Part shown: piece by piece, positions 58,970 to 64,000 of the stretch
How positions within the stretch are numbered: the first letter of the stretch is position 1
Layout: every line of letters starts with the position of its first letter
Origin: Cotesia glomerata
Lineage: Eukaryota > Arthropoda > Insecta > Hymenoptera > Braconidae
NCBI RefSeq assembly: GCF_020080835.1
Contig: NC_058166.1
Location: forward strand, 3,348,001-3,412,000
DNA: 64,000 bases
Reading direction: 5' to 3'
Translations under genes and position numbers: made by a program
The notes under the pieces: generated by a model
Told to the model about the DNA's origin: nothing
The model's database searches: none
Seen by the model: the letters and a program-made list of their open reading frames with translations, nothing else

Positions 58970-59417
58970 AATACAGTTACTAAATTTCTATACAAGCAAC
59001 GTCAATATTTTCAAAGTAAAATGGTCAATTTTAAACGCAACGCTAAAAATCAAACTATAATTATTAATTTGCTTAGACTGGTAAAATATATATTTTAAGA
59101 GTAGAATTTTTACTGTTTCAAATGTTAAATTCTTCGAGTGTGAGACCTTCTCTTTCTCTTCATAGTGTAGACTAAATATTGAAACGGCAGTTTTTACTGT
59201 TTGAAACTGTAATTTTTTAAGATGAGAGAGTCGTCATTTACTATGGTGACAGCTACTGATCGCATTTTCGACATTAAATTATAAATTGTAGCTTTTACAC
59301 TTTCTACATTGTTTTGTAATATTTACATTTGTGCCATCCCGATATTCACTATACTGTTTGAAACTATAAAAATTTACCGGAACCCGAGTTAATTTTACAG
59401 TTTACTTTTTTCCGCGT
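58970..59417 (-). mobile_element. TIR element G, partial copy 3
   Basis: In reverse it starts CGGAAAAAAGTAAACTGTAA (right edge 59416) and follows copies 1 and 2, but the opposite arm is missing. Confidence 0.7.
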
Positions 59418-59445
59418 GCCTCACGCGCTTCGCGCTATGAGGCAT
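59418..59445. repeat. Small hairpin GCCTCACGCGCTTCGCGCTATGAGGC
   Basis: GCCTCA and TGAGGC pair around CGCGCTTCGCGC. A similar stem occurs near 27000 and the CTTCG tip recurs in other hairpins of the window. Confidence 0.5.
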
Positions 59446-59455
59446 GCAAAACAAT

Positions 59456-61932
59456 TTACCTTAGAAAATTTTTGAATGCTTGTATTGTACATTGTGACCA
59501 TTCGAGGTGAAGATTCGTATGCTGTGACGATGCTGCCATGATATAATTTCCTGGACCAGTACATATATCATCATCATGATCAGCTCCAAATCTAAAAGAA
59601 TTTTTGGAATATTCAGTATTTTTATTACTTATGACGAAAAAAAAAGAAATGAGGATAGATTTTAAATTTTTAAACCTGACTTCTAATTTTGTATCATAAT
59701 AATACCTAGTATTATGATATAAATGAAGTGAAAAATACTTACAAGTGACCAACTTCATGGGCTGCTGTGATGATATACATGTAGATTCCAGCATCTGACA
59801 CGACGCCAACTTTGAGTACTTCCTGGCGACCGTAATCAGTTACACAGGCAGTACCTTTAAACGCTTCACCATTGACACTAATCGTTCCTGATTCTGAATA
59901 ATATGAAGGTATTGTTTGTTTCCTGATGACACAAACATATTATATTATGCTTCTAGCTTTAGGATCTTTTAAGAATTCTAAAGCTGAGTTTGATTATTGA
60001 GAACTAATTCTAATTATGGAAAAGAAGTATGACTTGGAATAAACGAATGTAATAAAAATTCTTACGATATCATTGTTATGCCCAGATCGTAGCTGTTAAT
60101 GGGAATAATGTGATTGTGGTGAAACAACCATCTCTTGAATAAATTCAGTGAAGCGTTTATGTCCACATTCTTCACGTTGTTGACGTAATATGAACTATCA
60201 GACAAGTATTTCAATGAATCCGGACCCTATTAGACATTTAAGAACAGAAAAAAAATCGTTAACTTTTAAAAAATATTTTCATATCATCACGATTAAAAAT
60301 TTCAAAGTAAATACAGTTATATTAAAAATAAATTAATAAATGAATCAAATGGAAAAAAAATTGAAGCAAAAGTTACAATCATCACATCGTAATTCAGAAC
60401 CAGACTTCCATTATCATCACTTTCATATTTTTACACATTAAAATTTACGATAGTAGATAGTTAAGTTGAAGATGTTGAAGTCGGGTCCTGTATATATTTT
60501 TTTATACGTCCTGATACACCCACATGCAGCTTCATATAAACATCAGGCTTCATCAGGACATATTGGACTTAATTATAAACTTAAATCTTAAGACCAAAGA
60601 TAAAATTAGTTTTTTCATAAAATTAGTTCGATCATTCCAACAAAAAAAAAAATTACCGTTGATATAACAATTCCCGCGATATTAAATTTGAATTGAGGAC
60701 TGCGGAGGCCTCGGTAGACCATGTCAATTAGATTCCAGCGGTGCAGCACGTACATCATTATTTTATCTTCTCCAATATTGATCAACAATTGATAATCGAC
60801 GACCACTAGTACTTTTGGATAGATAATTTTTGGAATCCGGGACTTTTGCAAGTTCTGATAATAATTATACGCTGGTGAGAAAAAATTAATGAATGGTTAT
60901 TCAATGATTATCCTTACTGATTAATTATCTTCTATAAGAGTTGTCCTTTAACGGTCATACTTACGATAAGGAAGATACTCAAGCGAGTTATCGGCGTGAG
61001 ACGTTAGGTAATTTTCATTCAGAAAATACTCTTCGGTAGTTCTTCCGTCATTGAATTTATAAAATTGATACACCTGGTTCTGTGGGTTCCAAATAAACAG
61101 TAAACTTTCTGAACCAATGAATCCTCCCTGAAATTATAAATTTTTTGTAAAAAATTGGTAAATTTATATGTATCTTGATATTTGAAATCGTTTGAACGAT
61201 AATTATCTTACCTTAATTTTTCCAGCCCCATCGGGAAGAATTTCAATGGTCACCGATGCAGAGTGAGAGGCTTCTTCGAATGTTTTTGTGTTTACAAATT
61301 CATCCATATCCTAAACATAAGAATATTAAATCATTTACGTTATTAATGGTTCCTTACAAATACAATTCAGAAAAATTATAGTTAATATTATCGTCCATAG
61401 TTATCATAAATAAATTTTTTTATCTCAAGAATGTGGACAAGATAGGATCATAATAACAAATTACATTATTATTTCTGCTTAAATAGCAGAAATAATAATG
61501 TAATTTGTTATTATTATTCTATCTTGTCCACATTCCTGAGATAAAAAAATTTATTTATTCAAAAAAATATTTTTTTCAAGTGAAAAATTTTTCATTCGCT
61601 CAATTATCAGACATTGGTAACCGGTCAGAAAATCCAAGGCAATAATGTCCATGGTAATAATCTTCGATTCAATACTATCCAATTACAAATAAATCCAACA
61701 AAATATGTCCAGTCACAAATATATCCAACGTTAATTAATGCCAATGATTTAATTCATATTTGTAAATCAATATGTACAAATCGGTTACCGGTTATAAAAT
61801 CCAAGACAACAATGTCCAAAAATAATGTCCAATCCAATAATATCCAATTGCAAATAAATCCAAAATAAAAATGTCGAAACGATGATCATGGTGATAATGA
61901 TGATGATGATGATGATGATCATGGCGATTATA

Positions 61933-62013
<81 letters not shown>

Positions 62014-63432
62014 GTCATGGCGATGATAATGATGATGATGATGATGATGATAATTATAAGGTGAGGAAAGAAAAAAAAATAAGAGGAGGTCCAGGGGCAG
62101 AGCCCCGGTGGGGGTGGGGAGCGAAGCCTCTAAGTTAAAAAGTCAAAAGGCCGAATGAGGAAAGAAAAAATAATTAGAGATGGTTCAGAGGCAGAGCCCC
62201 GTTGGAGATTGGGGGACGAAGCCCCCCAGTTAAAAAATTAATAATGCTCCAACATAAACGAATTGGATGCTTTCACTATTGAATAGTAATAATAAATATT
62301 TAATGATTGGATATCTTTGAATTGGATATTTTTCCTACTGGACTTTAATGTTAAATAATATGTGATTGGATATCTTAGAATTTGATAATTTTACTATTGA
62401 ACATTAATAATTTTTAATTTCTGATTGGATATATTTGAATTGGATATTTTAACTATTGGACATCAATAATAATTAATTATTGATTAGATATATTTGAATT
62501 GTATATTTTTACTATTGGACATTATTCAATGGGATATTTTTGTCATTGGATATTTTTTCATTGGATTTTATTGCAATGGATATAATGACCTAGAACCCTT
62601 ATAGGGTTATAATTAACGTTACTTACACTGATCTCTGAAGAGAGAATCGAATAGTACTCCACCGGTCGAAATCAGTAGATTTATTGACATATCTTTTAAA
62701 AATAGAAAAGATAAATATATACAGTTATGAAGCCTTAAGACAGAAGTGAGAATTTAGAATTTGTGAATGTCTGGGTTTTGAACGATTTTGACCGGTAGAA
62801 GAGCATTCGATTCTCTCTTCAGAGATCAGTGTAAGTAACGTTAATTATAACCCTTTAAGATGTGACTAATTTTAAATGAGCGTAACGCTAACTATACACC
62901 CTTTTGGCTCTCCAACTAAAAGTTATGAAAAACAATTCTTTTTCTCACCGTCAACTTAGAAATCTTAAAATTGTGATCTTTCTCCGAATTTACAATAACT
63001 TTCAATTTCCAAGGGTAGAAGCTTAAGCCTTTGAATTTCCGAAGCAGAAACTCAGAAAACAAATGTAACCCTTCACAATAAATTTTCACACTTGGTTTTA
63101 CCGAGACAGGAGAGCGTATAATTGAATGTATCCCTTTTTGACTTTAGTAATGCGAAAACTTGACACTTGAAAAATTTTGCTTCATTATCATCACACAAAA
63201 GCTAAATACTATAAATCTTTACTTACATTATTGCCATCTATCCTGTATGTCACATCAGCAGCTCTAAAAAGCCTGTAAACTGGCATAGCTGAACTAAAAA
63301 ATGCACCTTCTCTTTCTGTCAACAACAAATTGATTTCTTTTCCAAAAGCTACGAGGCTGATTGAAAATTTATCAGTCGTTGATCGTTTATGTCGCGATGA
63401 AAATCTAATTTCACCTTTTTCACAATCTGCAT
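59456..63432 (-). CDS. Secreted M12B (reprolysin-like) metalloprotease, gene 2, 5' end outside window
   Basis: Seven exons on the minus strand: 63432-63227, 61310-61212, 61127-60965, 60871-60657, 60226-60066, 59922-59743 and 59591-59456. Borders are GT-AG and each exon starts and ends in the same phase as its counterpart in gene 1. The signal-peptide exons are not visible before 64000. The propeptide keeps INLLLTE and the catalytic domain keeps KVLVVVDYQLL and KFNIAGIVI. The zinc motif HEVGHLFGADHD is complete and followed by the Met-turn YIMAAS. The chain ends FLR-stop as in gene 1, with no disintegrin or Cys-rich part. Gene 1 starts 5.7 kb away on the same strand, so these are tandem paralogues, clearly diverged. 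Activity is predicted; target and tissue are unknown. Confidence 0.85.
61406..61558. repeat. Near-perfect palindrome, 73-base arms
   Basis: The left arm (61406-61478) and right arm (61486-61558) pair with about four mismatches around the spacer TTAAATA. The arms include ATGTGGACAAGATAG and AACAAATTACATTATTATTT. It is a very young inverted duplication or a MITE without a spacer. In intron 3 of metalloprotease gene 2. Confidence 0.85.
61882..62056. repeat. (GAT)n microsatellite
   Basis: About 50 GAT units with a few ATGGCGAT interruptions. The Met- and Ile-rich frames over it are artefacts. Confidence 0.95.
62075..62235. repeat. Two-unit GC-rich repeat (CAGGGGCAGAGCCCCG)
   Basis: The units begin at about 62080 and 62165. 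Each has AGGAAAGAAAAAAxAA, GTCCAGGGGCAGAGCCCCGG or a variant, then GCGAAGCC. GGGGCAGAGCCCC and GGGG.GCGAAGCCCCC are small hairpins. Related sequence occurs in reverse at 28170-28200. Confidence 0.7.
62603..62854. mobile_element. MITE with ~57-base terminal inverted repeats
   Basis: The left arm AGGGTTATAATTAACGTTAC continues with ACTGATCTCTGAAGAGAG; the right arm is its reverse and ends GTTAATTATAACCCT. The centre (62665-62790) is unique. It lies in intron 3 of metalloprotease gene 2. Confidence 0.8.
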
Positions 63433-63586
63433 CTGCAAATAGTTATATTTTTATTTAAAAAAAAATTATTTTTGTGGATAATTTTAATTTCAATCATCCC
63501 TTTACACTTAGACACTAGACACTAATAATAAATGTTTGTATATTCAATTTGAACAAAAAAATTTAATTTCAAAATATTTTAAGTAG

Positions 63587-64000
63587 GGTAAATACCCCAA
63601 TAGATAAACACCCCCCAATAGATGGACAGATATTATTTCTAGAAGCAATTACATTAGTTTTAAGAACAAAAATCTCAAGCCGTTATTTTTTTTATGTCTA
63701 CAAGTAGTTCTGAGAGCGAAAAGTAATTTTTTTTTTAACTTTTTATTTAAAATAATAGCTTAAAAAAATTATTTAAATTGGACGTCTCGAAGTTTTGCTC
63801 TGAGAGCGCCACCACTAGTAAGCATGTGACAGATAGCTGGTGGACGTTATTTCTTATTATTATTAAAAATAATAAAAAAAGTAAGATTTGTACATATTAT
63901 TACGCTTATATTTCACTAATAAAGCTAGAAATATAATATTTTAATGATAAAATCGAAAAGAAATAATAGAATTTAGTGTCCATCTATTGGTGACACTTTT
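63587..64000. mobile_element. TIR element with GGTAAATACCCCAATAGATGG, possibly cut by window end
   Basis: The left end GGGTAAATACCCCAATAGAT is followed by a second CCCCCCAATAGATGGACA. The window closes with TGTCCATCTATTGGTGACAC, the inverse motif. It resembles the ends of element H and the fragment at 2842. In the intron upstream of the first visible exon of metalloprotease gene 2. Confidence 0.55.

Larger units (their letters stand above)
61600..62590. mobile_element. Fold-back region of ATGTCCAA / TTGGATAT motifs
   Basis: The left side (61600-61870) is rich in AATGTCCAA, ATATCCAA and AAATCCAA; the right side (62240-62580) is rich in the complement (ATTGGATAT, TTGGACATTA). The (GAT)n and GC-rich tandem blocks lie between. 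It fits the fold-back architecture of this window but the ends are not crisp. Confidence 0.5.

Noticed and set aside
61785..62064. Poly-Met and poly-Ile frames
   Set aside because: Produced by the (GAT)n microsatellite.

Overview
This is a strongly AT-rich, intron-containing eukaryotic window of insect type. The introns are short GT-AG, several genes have TATA boxes, and dense small inverted-repeat transposons lie between them. The gene content is divergent secreted proteins (a protease-dead trypsin homologue, cysteine-rich EB-like proteins, reprolysin-type metalloproteases) plus one two-finger CHHC protein of the GTSF1/Asterix type. This fits a hymenopteran, most likely a parasitoid wasp. 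The species assignment is inference; the exon structures were read directly from the sequence.

Layout. 0.8-1.5 kb: decayed tail of a Tigger/pogo-like transposase. 1.7-13 kb: repeats, fold-back elements and an inverted segmental copy that carries a dead exon of the next gene. 13.6-18.1 kb (+): five-exon secreted serine-protease homologue without a catalytic triad. 18.2-22 kb: the second arm of the inverted duplication with three nested or adjacent mobile elements. 23.9-26.8 kb (+): a secreted protein built from tandem cysteine-rich modules, one per phase-1/phase-1 exon; two modules carry stops or lost splice sites, and a hairpin transposon follows one of them. 29.2-29.9 kb and 36.9-38.2 kb (+): a duplicated small cysteine-rich secreted gene, the first copy lacking its last two exons and the second intact. 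33.1-34.8 kb (-): four-exon GTSF1-like gene. 38-47 kb: repeats only. 47.3-53.8 kb (-): complete nine-exon M12B-type metalloprotease. 59.5-63.4 kb (-): a paralogous metalloprotease whose first exons lie beyond the window.

Five of the six main loci make predicted secreted products, and four show recent duplication or decay. The neighbourhood looks like a turning-over secreted-effector cluster; venom, salivary or teratocyte roles are plausible but unproven. The GTSF1-like gene is the only evident nuclear or germline factor.

The most unusual non-genic signal is a set of fold-back elements with near-identical ends (CCCGTGTAAAAAAA...) around different palindromic core motifs. In several places duplicated segments give direct empty-site versus filled-site comparisons, which prove insertion.
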